A stretch of 31,519 nt of DNA from Rhodoferax sp. (GCA_020048795.1 JAIFMA010000185.1:1-31519), one strand, 5' to 3'; shown: positions 1 to 8,682, counted from the stretch's first letter. Notes: generated by a model not told the origin, from the sequence alone. Translations and numbers: made by a program.

Positions 1-224
1 GCCGCCGACTCAAAGGTCTGGTCGGTTTTGACCAAATCTGCTTGACCCACGTTACCCCCATCTTGCACTTGATTCAGCATACCCATAAACCTCTGTTGGA
101 CCCGATCTTTGGGCCTGAACACAGGCCAAGCACGACGACAGGAATTCTAATCTGACGTTAATGATGAATCATGCTCAGTCCGGCTTGCCAGGCTGGACAT
201 CCTGCCATTCACCAAAAGTGATGA
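1..224. other. Left-edge flank without a clear gene
   Basis: No gene can be assigned with confidence. On the minus strand a frame with ATG codons at 86 and 80 runs off the left edge without a stop and could be the first 28 codons of a truncated gene. On the plus strand a frame open from the edge to about 155 overlaps it, so the reading is ambiguous. A 6-bp perfect hairpin (GGCCTG at 112-117, CAGGCC at 122-127) lies here but has no T tract. No terminator for the pyr genes, which end at 225, is obvious. Confidence 0.3.
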
Positions 225-1532
225 TTATGAACGTTGATAGCCCACCTGCCCACCCACCAGCGTCAGCCGCACCTGCCCGGGCAACTCATAACCTGAAAAC
301 GGCGTGTGTTTGCCCTGGCTGCAAAGCGCATCGGCCTGCACCGTCCAGGCTTGCTGCGGGTCAAACACGCAGATGTCGCCCAGCCCCCCGGCCAACAGCC
401 GACCGGTGCGCCCCTGGCGCGAACCCAGCGCCGTGCCCAGCACCGCAGCCGGGCTGCTGGTTACCGCCGCCAGCGCGCGCAGCAGATCAACCCCGGTGTC
501 AAGATGCCACTTGTAGGCCAGGCTCAGCAGCAGTTCCAGCCCGGTTGCCCCGGGCTCGCTCTGGGCAAAAGGCAAAGCCTTGGCATCATCATCCACCGGT
601 GTGTGGTCTGACACCAGTGCGTCAATGGTGCCATCAGCCAGACCAGCCCGCAGGGCGTCGCGGTCGCGCTGCTGGCGCAGCGGCGGGTTCAGTCGCGCCC
701 GACTGTCAAAGTAACCAATGTCCATGTCGGTCAGGTGCAATGAATTGATGCTGACATCGCAGGTCAATGCCAGGCCCTGGGCCTTGGCCTGGCGCACCAG
801 CGCCACACCTGCCGCGCTGCTGATGCGGCACAGATGCACCCTGGCCCCGGTGCCACGCATCAGCTCAAAAATGGTGTGCATGGCAATGGTTTCAGCCATC
901 ACCGGCACCCCACTCAAACCCATCCGCGTCGCCAGTGCACCGCTGGCGGCCACACCCTGGCCCAGGTAGCCGTCTTGGGGCCGGAGCCAGACCGCGTAGC
1001 CAAAGGTACTGGCGTACTGCAAGGCCCGCTGCAACACCTGGGTGTTGGACAGCGCCACTTCGGCCTGGCTAAAGGCCACACAGCCGGCCTCGGTCAGTTC
1101 GACCATCTCGGTCAGCGTGGTGCCCTGCAGGTTACGCGTCAGGGCACCCAGCGGGTAAACCCGTGCCTGCTGTAGTTTTTCGGCCCGAAAACGCAGCATC
1201 TCAACCAGACCCGACTCGTCCAGTACCGGGTCGGTGTCGGGCTGGCAAACCAGGCTGGTGATACCCCCCGCCATGGCTGCGCCCATTTCAGAATCGAGCA
1301 TGCGGGCGTGTTCATAACCTGGCTCGCGCAGGCGCACCGCCAGGTCCACCAGACCGGGCAGCACCAGGCAGCCGCTGGCATCCACAGTGATGTCGGGCTG
1401 AAAATCAGGCGCTATGTTATCTATAGTGGCTACCGCCCCATTGACAAGGGCTAGATCCACTTTTTGATCAAAACCACTGGCGGGATCAATGACCCGGCCA
1501 TGCTGGATCAGTACGTTTTGCGATGTATTCAT
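225..1532 (-). CDS. pyrC': PyrC', inactive dihydroorotase-like partner of aspartate transcarbamoylase
   Basis: A 435-residue amidohydrolase-fold protein of the dihydroorotase/allantoinase family, last gene of the pyr cluster, 27 bases after pyrB. The family signature PGLVD-x-H-x-H-LREPG is present as PGLVDLAVRLREPG, so both metal-binding histidines are replaced (Ala65, Arg67). The later aspartate of the AFSDDG-type motif is Gln156 and the HCED histidine is Arg184. By contrast His233 and the Asp309 of SDHTP remain. It is therefore very unlikely to hydrolyse dihydroorotate. In Pseudomonas a similar degenerate PyrC' is needed to assemble the PyrB-PyrC' dodecamer, and the same role is inferred here; an active pyrC should lie elsewhere. 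Residues about 25-45 are encoded by a dispersed repeat (1399-1468). Confidence 0.9.
   Translation of the reverse strand: MNTSQNVLIQHGRVIDPASGFDQKVDLALVNGAVATIDNIAPDFQPDITVDASGCLVLPGLVDLAVRLREPGYEHARMLDSEMGAAMAGGITSLVCQPDTDPVLDESGLVEMLRFRAEKLQQARVYPLGALTRNLQGTTLTEMVELTEAGCVAFSQAEVALSNTQVLQRALQYASTFGYAVWLRPQDGYLGQGVAASGALATRMGLSGVPVMAETIAMHTIFELMRGTGARVHLCRISSAAGVALVRQAKAQGLALTCDVSINSLHLTDMDIGYFDSRARLNPPLRQQRDRDALRAGLADGTIDALVSDHTPVDDDAKALPFAQSEPGATGLELLLSLAYKWHLDTGVDLLRALAAVTSSPAAVLGTALGSRQGRTGRLLAGGLGDICVFDPQQAWTVQADALCSQGKHTPFSGYELPGQVRLTLVGGQVGYQRS
1399..1468 (-). repeat. Dispersed repeat read in frame within pyrC'
   Basis: On the minus strand it contains GATCTAGCCCTTGTCAATG, GCCACTATAG and ATAGCGCCTGATTTTCAG, the same anchor words as the ruvX copy in the same order. 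It is translated as part of PyrC' (ALVNGAVATIDNIAPDFQ). Confidence 0.75.
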
Positions 1533-1559
1533 ACAGTGTCTTGGGTTGCGTCGGTGGGT

Positions 1560-2522
1560 TCAGGCTTCATTGCCCGCCACAATGCTCATCACCGCCATGC
1601 GTACCGCGATGCCAAAGGTGACTTGCGGCAAGATCACACTTTGCTTGCCGTCAACCACCGCCGAGTCAATCTCGACGCCACGGTTGATCGGGCCCGGGTG
1701 CATCACGATCGCATCGGGTTTGGCCAGTTGCAGTTTCTCGGTGGTCAGGCCAAAACTCTTGAAAAACTCCTGGCTCGAAGGCAGCAACGCGCCGCTCATG
1801 CGTTCGTTTTGCAGGCGCAGCATGATGATCACATCACAGCCCCGTATGCCCTCTTCGAGCGTGTGGCAAACCCGCACGCCCATTTGCGCCATGTCGGATG
1901 GCACCAGGGTTTTGGGGCCGACCACCCGCACTTCGGCACAGCCCAGCGTGGTCAGGGCATGAATGTCAGAGCGCGCCACCCGCGAGTGCAACACGTCACC
2001 CACAATGGCCACGGTGAGGTTGGCAAAGTCCTGCTTGAAATGCCGGATGGTGTACATGTCCAGCAGCCCCTGCGTCGGGTGGGCATGACGGCCGTCACCG
2101 GCATTGATCACATGCACATGCGGAGCCACATGCTGGGCAATCAGGTAAGGCGCGCCCGATTCACCGTGACGCACGACAAAAATATCAGCCGCCATGGCGC
2201 TCAGGTTGGCAATGGTGTCAAGCAGCGACTCGCCCTTGGACGCGGACGATTTGGCAATGTCGAGGTTGATGACATCGGCACTCAGACGCTTGGCGGCAAT
2301 GTCAAAGGTGGTGCGGGTGCGCGTGGAGTTCTCGAAAAACAGGTTGAACACACTTTTGCCACGCAGCAACGGCACTTTTTTCACCTCGCGGTCACTGACC
2401 GAGACAAAATTGGCCGCCGTGTCAAGCACCTGGGTCAGGATGCCTTTGGGCAAACCTTCGGTGGACAGCAGGTGAATCAATTCACCGTTTTGATTGAGTT
2501 GCGGGTTGCGCTGGTACAGCAT
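1560..2522 (-). CDS. pyrB: Aspartate carbamoyltransferase catalytic subunit
   Basis: A cytoplasmic enzyme of 320 residues that joins carbamoyl phosphate and aspartate to form carbamoyl aspartate, the committed step of pyrimidine synthesis. The carbamoyl-phosphate motif FENSTRTR lies at residues 63-70. HPTQGLLDMYT (mid-protein) and HPGPINRG (near the C-terminus) are the other family signatures. Length is normal for a catalytic chain (about 310-335). It starts 2 bases after the pyrR stop codon, which indicates co-transcription and probable translational coupling. No pyrI regulatory chain is present. The adjacent pyrC' suggests the class A type that forms a complex with an inactive dihydroorotase. 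Confidence 0.97.
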   Translation of the reverse strand: MLYQRNPQLNQNGELIHLLSTEGLPKGILTQVLDTAANFVSVSDREVKKVPLLRGKSVFNLFFENSTRTRTTFDIAAKRLSADVINLDIAKSSASKGESLLDTIANLSAMAADIFVVRHGESGAPYLIAQHVAPHVHVINAGDGRHAHPTQGLLDMYTIRHFKQDFANLTVAIVGDVLHSRVARSDIHALTTLGCAEVRVVGPKTLVPSDMAQMGVRVCHTLEEGIRGCDVIIMLRLQNERMSGALLPSSQEFFKSFGLTTEKLQLAKPDAIVMHPGPINRGVEIDSAVVDGKQSVILPQVTFGIAVRMAVMSIVAGNEA

Positions 2523-2524
2523 GG

Positions 2525-3082
2525 TTAGCGGGTTCTCACGTTAAAACTGAATTTGCCGGCCTCACTGCGGGCCAGCGACAGCGACTGCACCGCTGGCAAA
2601 CTGATGCGTGCGGCGCAAATATCGGCCTGGATGGGCAGCTCGCGCCCACCACGGTCCACCAGCACCGCTAGTCTCACGCTGGCCGGGCGACCAAAGTCAA
2701 ACAGCTCGTTGATGACGGCACGAATGGTGCGCCCGGTGTAGAGCACATCGTCAAGCAACAAGATGTGCGCGTGGTTGACATCAAACGGAATTTTGGTTTG
2801 CGCGGCCGCTGTCATGCCGCGGCTGGCATAGTCGTCGCGGTGCAGGGCCGACGAAATGATGCCAATCGCTTCAGTCAAACCCAGGTCCTGACGCAGCCGC
2901 TGCGCCAGCCAGACCCCGCCCGAAGTCACGCCCATCAGCCTCATATCGGGTTTGAACGAGGCCTGAATGCTCTGCAATAACTCGCCATACAGGGCTTCAG
3001 CATCCAGCCACAAGGCCCCGGGGCTGGCGGCATCCGAAGGCGCCGCGCTGCCGGGCTGGTTGAAGGGTATTTGACTCATCAC
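2525..3082 (-). CDS. pyrR: PyrR-type phosphoribosyltransferase / pyrimidine regulator
   Basis: A 185-residue type I phosphoribosyltransferase. The PRPP-binding loop LLLDDVLYTGRT falls at about residues 108-119, with the paired acidic residues at 111-112. The N-terminal 25 residues are an uncharacteristic Ser/Ala/Pro-rich extension. PyrR can convert uracil plus PRPP to UMP. In Firmicutes it also binds pyr mRNA to cause attenuation, but whether that applies in betaproteobacteria is not shown here, and I see no obvious anti-antiterminator in the cluster. The start overlaps the ruvX stop by 4 bases (ATGA), and the gene ends 2 bases before pyrB. Confidence 0.93.
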   Translation of the reverse strand: MMSQIPFNQPGSAAPSDAASPGALWLDAEALYGELLQSIQASFKPDMRLMGVTSGGVWLAQRLRQDLGLTEAIGIISSALHRDDYASRGMTAAAQTKIPFDVNHAHILLLDDVLYTGRTIRAVINELFDFGRPASVRLAVLVDRGGRELPIQADICAARISLPAVQSLSLARSEAGKFSFNVRTR

Positions 3083-3513
3083 AAGTTCCTTAAAAATTGC
3101 TCAAGAATGATGCAGGCGGCAGCAGCATCTGCATCGCGCGCGCCGCTGGCCAGGGCCTCGGTGGTGGTGTAACGCTCGTCCACCTCAAACACCGGCAAGT
3201 TAAAGCGCCCATGTAATTGCCGTGCAAAGCGCCGGGCACGCACGGTGTTTTCATGGGCTGCGCCATCCGGGTGAAACGGCACGCCCACCACCAGCGCATC
3301 GGGCTGCCATTCTTTCAGACGCTGGGCAATCTTGGCAAAGCGTGCATCACCCTCGGCGGTAATCGTGCCCTGCGGCTGGGCGGTGCGCAGCAGCCGGTTG
3401 CCCACGGCAAAGCCGGTGCGCTTTTGACCGAAGTCCAGCGCCATAAAAGTCTGCAAATCAGGCGCTACAACAGGTATAGCTGCTGGCGCTTTATTCATAA
3501 GGGCTAGAGCCAT
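3079..3513 (-). CDS. ruvX: RuvX/YqgF-family putative pre-16S rRNA nuclease
   Basis: An RNase H-fold protein of the YqgF/RuvX family, associated with maturation of the 16S rRNA 5' end and historically called a Holliday-junction resolvase. The first catalytic strand reads MALDFGQKRTGFAVGN, followed by VVGVPFHPDG, VDERYTTTEA and a terminal acidic region, matching the family. The start is uncertain. ATG at 3513 gives 144 residues, TTG at 3522 would add three, and ATG at 3444, immediately before the core, would give 121. The 23 or so residues before the core are encoded by a dispersed repeat (3452-3517) and resemble the peptide that repeat encodes in pyrC'. It overlaps pyrR by 4 bases. Confidence 0.9.
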   Translation of the reverse strand: MALALMNKAPAAIPVVAPDLQTFMALDFGQKRTGFAVGNRLLRTAQPQGTITAEGDARFAKIAQRLKEWQPDALVVGVPFHPDGAAHENTVRARRFARQLHGRFNLPVFEVDERYTTTEALASGARDADAAAACIILEQFLRNL

Positions 3514-3517
3514 ATTT
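3452..3517 (-). repeat. Dispersed repeat read in frame at the ruvX N-terminus
   Basis: On the minus strand it contains TATGGCTCTAGCCCTTATG, AGCAGCTATACC and GTAGCGCCTGATTTGCAG. The inner part TAGCCCTTAT...AAAGCGCCA is a near-palindrome. It is translated as ALMNKAPAAIPVVAPDLQ, similar to the peptide from the pyrC' copy, and supplies the probable ruvX ATG. Confidence 0.8.
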
Positions 3518-3537
3518 GGCAATATTTTTAGGGCGCG

Positions 3538-4137
3538 TCAGGCATGACCGGCTTCACCAGAAAGCATCCAGGCCTCCAGGCCCAGAAGCTGCAGAGCCTG
3601 GGCGTAGCGCTGCGCCACCGGGGTGTCAAAAATCACGCGGGTATCAGCGGCGACCGTCAGCCAGCTGTTTTCACCCAGCTCAGACTCCAGCTGGCCTTCG
3701 CCCCAGGCCGAATAACCCAGCGATATCAGCACCTTGCGCGGACCACCCCCGGTTGAAATGGCTTCCAGAACGTCTTTGGAGGTGGTCATTTCCAGGCCAC
3801 CCGGAATCGACATGGTGCTGGCGTAAACCGGGTCTGCGGGTTTGTCGGCATCGGCAAAGGTGGCCTCGTGCAGCACAAAGCCGCGCTCGGTCTGCACTGG
3901 ACCACCATAAAAAACCAGCGCTTGCGCCAGATCGGGCCGGGTCAGGGGCAGTTCCACCTTGTCAAACAGGTTTTTAAGTGAGATGTCACAGGGTTTGTTG
4001 ATCACCAGCCCCAAGGCACCACGCTGGCTGTGCTCGCACAGATACACCACACTGTGCCCAAAAAGCTCATCTTGCAGCCCAGGCATGGCGATCAAAAAAT
4101 GATTCGTCAGATTGATAAGGGCAGAATCAGCAGACAT
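3538..4137 (-). CDS. yqgE: YqgE/AlgH family protein (DUF179)
   Basis: A 199-residue protein of the UPF0301 (YqgE/AlgH) family. Recognisable segments are the N-terminal LTNHFLIAMPGLQDELFGHSV, then GALGLVINKP, FYGGPVQTERGFVLH and SLGYSAWGEGQLESEL, all in the usual order. Biochemical function is not established; AlgH was linked to alginate regulation in Pseudomonas. It is the first gene of the minus-strand cluster, and linkage of yqgE with ruvX-pyrR-pyrB is widely conserved. It diverges from the photolyase gene with only about 15-21 bases between start codons, so the two promoters must lie inside each other's coding sequence or overlap. Confidence 0.93.
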   Translation of the reverse strand: MSADSALINLTNHFLIAMPGLQDELFGHSVVYLCEHSQRGALGLVINKPCDISLKNLFDKVELPLTRPDLAQALVFYGGPVQTERGFVLHEATFADADKPADPVYASTMSIPGGLEMTTSKDVLEAISTGGGPRKVLISLGYSAWGEGQLESELGENSWLTVAADTRVIFDTPVAQRYAQALQLLGLEAWMLSGEAGHA

Positions 4138-4158
4138 GAAACAATTTTAGCGGTGAAC

Positions 4159-5640
4159 ATGAGCCATCCATTTGACACAGGACTGATGTGGTTTCGCCGG
4201 GACTTGCGCCTGGCGGACAACGCGGCATTGCACCTGGCCCTGAGCCAATGCCGGCAAGTGCACTGCGTGTTTGTTTTTGACCGCGAAATTCTGGCCGGGC
4301 TGCCCGGTATTGACCGGCGTGTTGAATTTATCCGTGAGTCGATCGTGCAACTTGACGATGCCCTGCACCAGGCAAGCGGCCATGCGCAAGGTGGTTTGAT
4401 CGTGCGCCAGGCCATGGCCAGCGAGGACATCGTCACGTTGGCCCACCAACTCAAGGCGCAGTGTGTTTTTGCAGCCCGAGACTACGAACCAGACGCGGTG
4501 GCCCGAGACGAACACGTCAGGGCCGCTCTGGCGCCATCGGGCATTGATTTTCAAACCTGCAAAGACCAGGTGATTTTTGAAGGGCGTGAGATCCTGACTC
4601 AGGCCGGCACGGTTTACGGCGTCTTTACCCCCTACAAAAACAACTGGTTGTCGCGCCTGGGCGCCGAGCATTTGCACGAGCACAACATCAGCCCGCTGGT
4701 AACAAGACTTGCGCCACGCCCGCCGGGCTGTCAAACCCCCGTGCCAGCACTGAGCGAGCTTGGCTTTGGGGCCAGCAATTTGTCAACCTTGAAGATTCCG
4801 GTGGGTATGCGCGGCGGTGCCCAGTTGTTTGAAGATTTTTTCGGGCGCATGGACCAGTACCACGTCACCCGCGACTTTCCGGCGGTCAAAGGGCCGAGTT
4901 ATCTGGGGGTGCACCTGCGTTTTGGCACGCTCTCCATCCGCCAACTGGTAGCCACCGCCTGGCAGCGCCAACTGGCCGGCAGCCCGGGCGCTGCGGTATG
5001 GCTGAGCGAGCTGGTCTGGCGCGACTTTTATTTTTCAATTCTGGCGAATTTTCCGCATGTGGCCCATAGCGCCTTCAAGCCGGAATATGACGCCATCGCG
5101 TGGGACAGCGGGCCGGCGGCCATCGAGCGCTTTGACGCCTGGTGCCGGGGGCGCACCGGCTACCCGCTGGTGGATGCCGCCATGGCCCAGATCAACCAGA
5201 GCGGCTATATGCACAACCGCCTGCGCATGGTGGTGGGCAGCTTTTTGGTCAAAGACCTGGGGCTGGACTGGCGCTGGGGCGAGCGCTATTTTGCCCAGCA
5301 CCTGAATGACTTTGACCTGTCGGCCAACAATGGCGGCTGGCAATGGGTGGCCTCCAGCGGCTGCGATGCACAGCCCTATTTCAGAATTTTCAACCCGGTA
5401 AGCCAAAGCGAAAAGTTTGACCCGCAGGGCAAATTCATTCGCCGCTACCTGCCGCAACTGGCCGGGTTGTCCAACCAGGCCATTCACGCCCCCTGGACGG
5501 CCAAACCGCTGGAGCTTCAGGCAGCCGGTGTGACACTGGGCGTGGACTATCCGCATCCGCTGGTGGATCATGCCACGGCGCGCCAGCGCACGCTGCAACG
5601 TTATGCAGTCGTCAAAAAAACGCCTGCACCACGGCACTGA
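4159..5640 (+). CDS. phrB: Class I CPD deoxyribodipyrimidine photolyase
   Basis: A flavoprotein that uses blue or near-UV light to split cyclobutane pyrimidine dimers in DNA. From ATG 4159 it has 493 residues; an in-frame GTG at 4153 is an alternative, and sequence further upstream lies inside the divergent yqgE. The N-terminal antenna domain begins LMWFRRDLRLADNAAL. The C-terminal FAD domain shows ELVWRDFYF, GRTGYPLVDAAM, MHNRLRMV, DFDLSANNGGWQW and PYFRIFNP, the FAD and lesion-binding segments of class I photolyases. It stands alone on the plus strand, and trkA follows after a 186-base gap. Confidence 0.95.
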   Translation: MSHPFDTGLMWFRRDLRLADNAALHLALSQCRQVHCVFVFDREILAGLPGIDRRVEFIRESIVQLDDALHQASGHAQGGLIVRQAMASEDIVTLAHQLKAQCVFAARDYEPDAVARDEHVRAALAPSGIDFQTCKDQVIFEGREILTQAGTVYGVFTPYKNNWLSRLGAEHLHEHNISPLVTRLAPRPPGCQTPVPALSELGFGASNLSTLKIPVGMRGGAQLFEDFFGRMDQYHVTRDFPAVKGPSYLGVHLRFGTLSIRQLVATAWQRQLAGSPGAAVWLSELVWRDFYFSILANFPHVAHSAFKPEYDAIAWDSGPAAIERFDAWCRGRTGYPLVDAAMAQINQSGYMHNRLRMVVGSFLVKDLGLDWRWGERYFAQHLNDFDLSANNGGWQWVASSGCDAQPYFRIFNPVSQSEKFDPQGKFIRRYLPQLAGLSNQAIHAPWTAKPLELQAAGVTLGVDYPHPLVDHATARQRTLQRYAVVKKTPAPRH

Positions 5641-5826
5641 GGGTTGAGGCCAAGCCAGATCCCACGACCGGCTGCGAATCCATCGATCATCCATACCCAG
5701 ATGGATCAGCACGCTGCGGGATGTTGGGTCAATGGCGGTTCTTCAACCCCGAGCTCCTTTCGAAGCAGCCGCCACGAACAGGCCCTACAGCACGGCTATG
5801 ATTTGGTAAACACAAGGGCTTTTTGC
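5641..5826 (+). other. Leader region between phrB and trkA
   Basis: 186 bases with no credible gene. The trkA frame stays open upstream of its ATG, but that upstream stretch encodes a low-complexity, non-homologous peptide. A TATGAT hexamer at 5797-5802 could be a -10 element for trkA, but I see no good -35 partner. No riboswitch or terminator is recognisable. Confidence 0.3.
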
Positions 5827-7215
5827 ATGCGAATCATCATTTTGGGGGCCGGCCGTGTCGGCGAAAGTGTGGCCGAGAGCCTGGTCTCCGAACAAAACGA
5901 CATCACCGTGATTGACCCCGACCCCGAGCGTTTGCGCGTTCTTGAGGACCGGCTTGACCTGCGTGGTGTCCCAGGCAACGGCATCCAGCCTTCGGTGTTA
6001 CGACAGGCTGGTGCCAATGATGCCGACATGTTCATTGCCTGCGCTGCCCTCGACGAGACCAACCTGACCGCCTGCAAGGTGGCGCATGACGTGTTCAACA
6101 TCGCCACCACCATCGCACGGCTGCGATCACCCGAGTTTCTCGAAGGCGATGCCCTGCTGGGCAAGAATGGTTTTGCGGTAGACCATGTGATCTGCCCCGA
6201 AGAGTCGGTCATGCACTACATCCACCTGCTGATTGACTACCCTGAGGCGCTACAGGTGCTGGAGTTCTCGCAGGGCCGGGCGCATCTGATTGCGGTGCGG
6301 GCCTCGGCGCAGGGCAAGCTGGTGAACCACACCATCAGTGAATTCAAGGCGCTGTTTCCTGCGGCCACCATGCGTGTGGTGGCCATTTACCGGCAAGATG
6401 CCGAACTGCATGTGGAGCCCGGCACGCGGATGTTGCCGGGCGACGAGGTTTTTGTGCTGGCGGACAAGGTCAAGATTCGACACGTGCTGGGGGCCATCCA
6501 CAACTTTGACCAACCGGTGCGCCGGGTGATGATTGCCGGGGGGGGTAAAGTGGGTTTGCGCCTGGCACGCAGCCTGACCGGGCAATGCCAGGTCAAGATC
6601 ATTGACCTGAACCGCAAGCGCTGTGAGTACCTGGCCAGCGAGTTGCCCAGCGAGGTGCTGGTGCTTGAAGGGGATGCCACCGACGAAGACCTGCTGACCG
6701 AGGAAAACGTGGGTGACATGGATCTGTTCATCGCCCTGACCGGTGATGACGAGGACAACATCTTGTCGGCCATGCTGGCCAAGCGGCTGGGTGTGCGGCG
6801 CGTGATTTCGCTGATCAATCGGCGGATCTATGCAGAGATGATGCAAGGCAGCACGATTGACATCGCGCTATCGCCTTCGCAGACCATCATTGGTGAGTTG
6901 TTGACCCATATCCGGCGCGGTGATGTGGCGGTGGTGCACAGCCTGCGCCGGGGTGCGGCCGAGGCGATTGAGGGTGTGGCGCGTGGTGATGCCCGCACTT
7001 CGCGGCTGGTGGGGCGACGCATTGAGCAGATTGAGTTGCCCAAGGGGGCCCGCCTTGGTGCCGTGGTGCGCGGCACGGATGAGGCTTGTCAGGTGCTGAT
7101 GCCGTACCACGACCTGACGATTCAGGCAGATGACCATGTGATCATCTTTCTGCCTGACAAGCGCATGCTGCGGGCGGTGGAAAAGCTGTTCCAGGTCAGC
7201 GCCACTTTTTTCTGA
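5827..7215 (+). CDS. trkA: Trk potassium uptake regulatory subunit TrkA
   Basis: A peripheral cytoplasmic NAD(H)-binding protein that gates the TrkH potassium channel. The chosen ATG gives 462 residues, close to the 458 of E. coli TrkA, and starts directly with the first nucleotide-binding strand MRIIILGAGRVGES. Two RCK_N/RCK_C units are visible. The first GxGxxG is at residues 7-12. The second, VMIAGGGKVGLRLARSL, begins near residue 235, and each ends with a TrkA_C domain of the type ALFPAATMRVVAIYR...GDEVFVLADK. The stop codon is 6 bases before trkH, so the two form one operon. Confidence 0.96.
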   Translation: MRIIILGAGRVGESVAESLVSEQNDITVIDPDPERLRVLEDRLDLRGVPGNGIQPSVLRQAGANDADMFIACAALDETNLTACKVAHDVFNIATTIARLRSPEFLEGDALLGKNGFAVDHVICPEESVMHYIHLLIDYPEALQVLEFSQGRAHLIAVRASAQGKLVNHTISEFKALFPAATMRVVAIYRQDAELHVEPGTRMLPGDEVFVLADKVKIRHVLGAIHNFDQPVRRVMIAGGGKVGLRLARSLTGQCQVKIIDLNRKRCEYLASELPSEVLVLEGDATDEDLLTEENVGDMDLFIALTGDDEDNILSAMLAKRLGVRRVISLINRRIYAEMMQGSTIDIALSPSQTIIGELLTHIRRGDVAVVHSLRRGAAEAIEGVARGDARTSRLVGRRIEQIELPKGARLGAVVRGTDEACQVLMPYHDLTIQADDHVIIFLPDKRMLRAVEKLFQVSATFF

Positions 7216-7221
7216 CCTGCC

Positions 7222-8682
7222 ATGGCTTTTTTTGCACCTGTTCTCAATGTGTTGGCTCGTGTCCTGGTGGGATATGCAGCCATGTTTCTTGTGCCTCTGG
7301 CCTGGGGTTGGCAGCTTGACCCCGTCGAAGTGCGAAATGTGTGGTGGTTGTCGATTGCCGTGACAGCGACTTGTGGTTTCCTGTTGTGGCATGTCACCAT
7401 GGACTACCGGCGCGAGTTGTTGCCCCGCGATGGTTTTTTGCTGGTCAACCTGGTGTGGTCGGTACTCCCGGCGTTTTCTGCCTTTCCACTGGTACTGGCC
7501 ATTCCTGGCTTGAGCTGGACCGATGCCTATTTTGAGACCATGAGCGGGTTTACCACCACCGGTTTTACCGTGCTTTCAGGCTTGGACCAGTTGCCGGTGT
7601 CGGTCAATGTGTGGCGCTGTGTGCTGCAACTGTTTGGTGGTCTGGGCATCATGCTGCTGGTGGTGGCTGTTCTGCCGCTGTTGGGTTTGGGCAGCGTGCA
7701 GCTTTACAAGGCAGAGGCAGCAGGCCCCATCAAGGATGACCGGCTCACTCCCCGCATTGCAGAAACAGCGCGTGGCCTGTGGAGTATTTATTTTGTGTTT
7801 TCTGCCGCGTGTATGCTGGCCTACCATTGGGCTGGCATGAACTGGCCCGATGCCTTCATGCACATGTGTTCGACCATGGGCTTGGGGGGACTGTCCTCGC
7901 ACGACGCGAGTTTTGGCTATTTCAACTCCCCTGCCCTTGAAGGTGTCGCGATCATCTTCATGACCCTGGCTGGTGTCAGTTTTGCGCGCTACTTCGTTGT
8001 TTGGCGCGCCAGGTCGCTGCACTCTTTGGTACGCGATGCCGAGGTGCGCGCCTACTTTTTGGTGTTGTTGGTCTCTGTACTGGCGGTGACAACGGTATTG
8101 GTTTATCACCAGACCTACGACAATGTTTGGGTCAGCTTGCGCGAGGCGGCCTTTCATGTGGTGTCTTTTGCCACCACCACGGGCTATGCCACGCAGGACT
8201 ATTCGGTGTGGCCAATTTTTGCCCCGGTATGGATGATGGCGCTGGGCAGTTTTGCCACCTGTGCCGGCTCAACCGGCGGCGGCTTGAAGATGGTGCGCAT
8301 GATCTTGCTGTTCAAACAGGCACGGCGTGAACTGGTTCTGGCGGTTCACCCGCGTGCGGTCAACCCGGTCACGCTGGGTGGCGCAGTCATTGGTTCCAAA
8401 GTAATGGCCTCGGTTGTGGCGTTCATGCTGATTTACCTGGCAACCCACATCGGGCTGACCATGTTGCTGCTGATCAGTGGTTTGGACGTGGTCAGCGCCA
8501 TTTCTGCGGTGGTGGGATGTGTCAACAACATCGGCCTGGCCATGGGCAGCGTGGGGCCACAGGGCAGTTTCGCCTCGTTGACCGACTTTCAGACTTGGGT
8601 GTGCACTGTTGGCATGTTAATGGGTCGCCTGGAACTGCTGGCGGTGATGGTGCTGTTTGTACCCCAGTTCTGGCGCAAATGA
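7222..8682 (+). CDS. trkH: Trk potassium transporter membrane subunit TrkH
   Basis: An inner-membrane potassium uptake channel subunit of 486 residues, matching TrkH length. It contains the four M-P-M repeats of the Trk/Ktr/HKT superfamily. Filter-loop segments are visible as SGFTTTGFT, CSTMGLGGLSSH, FATTTGYATQDY and VNNIGLAMGSVGP. The intramembrane gate loop AGSTGGGLKMVR is also present. It works with TrkA, encoded 6 bases upstream. The gene is followed by a long inverted repeat (8783-8857) separating it from the convergent hyf genes. Confidence 0.96.
   Translation: MAFFAPVLNVLARVLVGYAAMFLVPLAWGWQLDPVEVRNVWWLSIAVTATCGFLLWHVTMDYRRELLPRDGFLLVNLVWSVLPAFSAFPLVLAIPGLSWTDAYFETMSGFTTTGFTVLSGLDQLPVSVNVWRCVLQLFGGLGIMLLVVAVLPLLGLGSVQLYKAEAAGPIKDDRLTPRIAETARGLWSIYFVFSAACMLAYHWAGMNWPDAFMHMCSTMGLGGLSSHDASFGYFNSPALEGVAIIFMTLAGVSFARYFVVWRARSLHSLVRDAEVRAYFLVLLVSVLAVTTVLVYHQTYDNVWVSLREAAFHVVSFATTTGYATQDYSVWPIFAPVWMMALGSFATCAGSTGGGLKMVRMILLFKQARRELVLAVHPRAVNPVTLGGAVIGSKVMASVVAFMLIYLATHIGLTMLLLISGLDVVSAISAVVGCVNNIGLAMGSVGPQGSFASLTDFQTWVCTVGMLMGRLELLAVMVLFVPQFWRK

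Noticed and set aside
1..86. Truncated minus-strand gene at the left edge starting MGMLNQVQDGG
   Set aside because: Only 28 codons, no recognised family, and an overlapping open frame on the other strand; not enough to call.
1464..2528. 354-codon plus-strand open frame opposite pyrB
   Set aside because: Exactly antisense to pyrB, with His/Gln/Arg-biased composition and no family motif; it is a GC-driven shadow. The same applies to long antisense frames at 12259-13086, 21951-22778 and 27066-28100.
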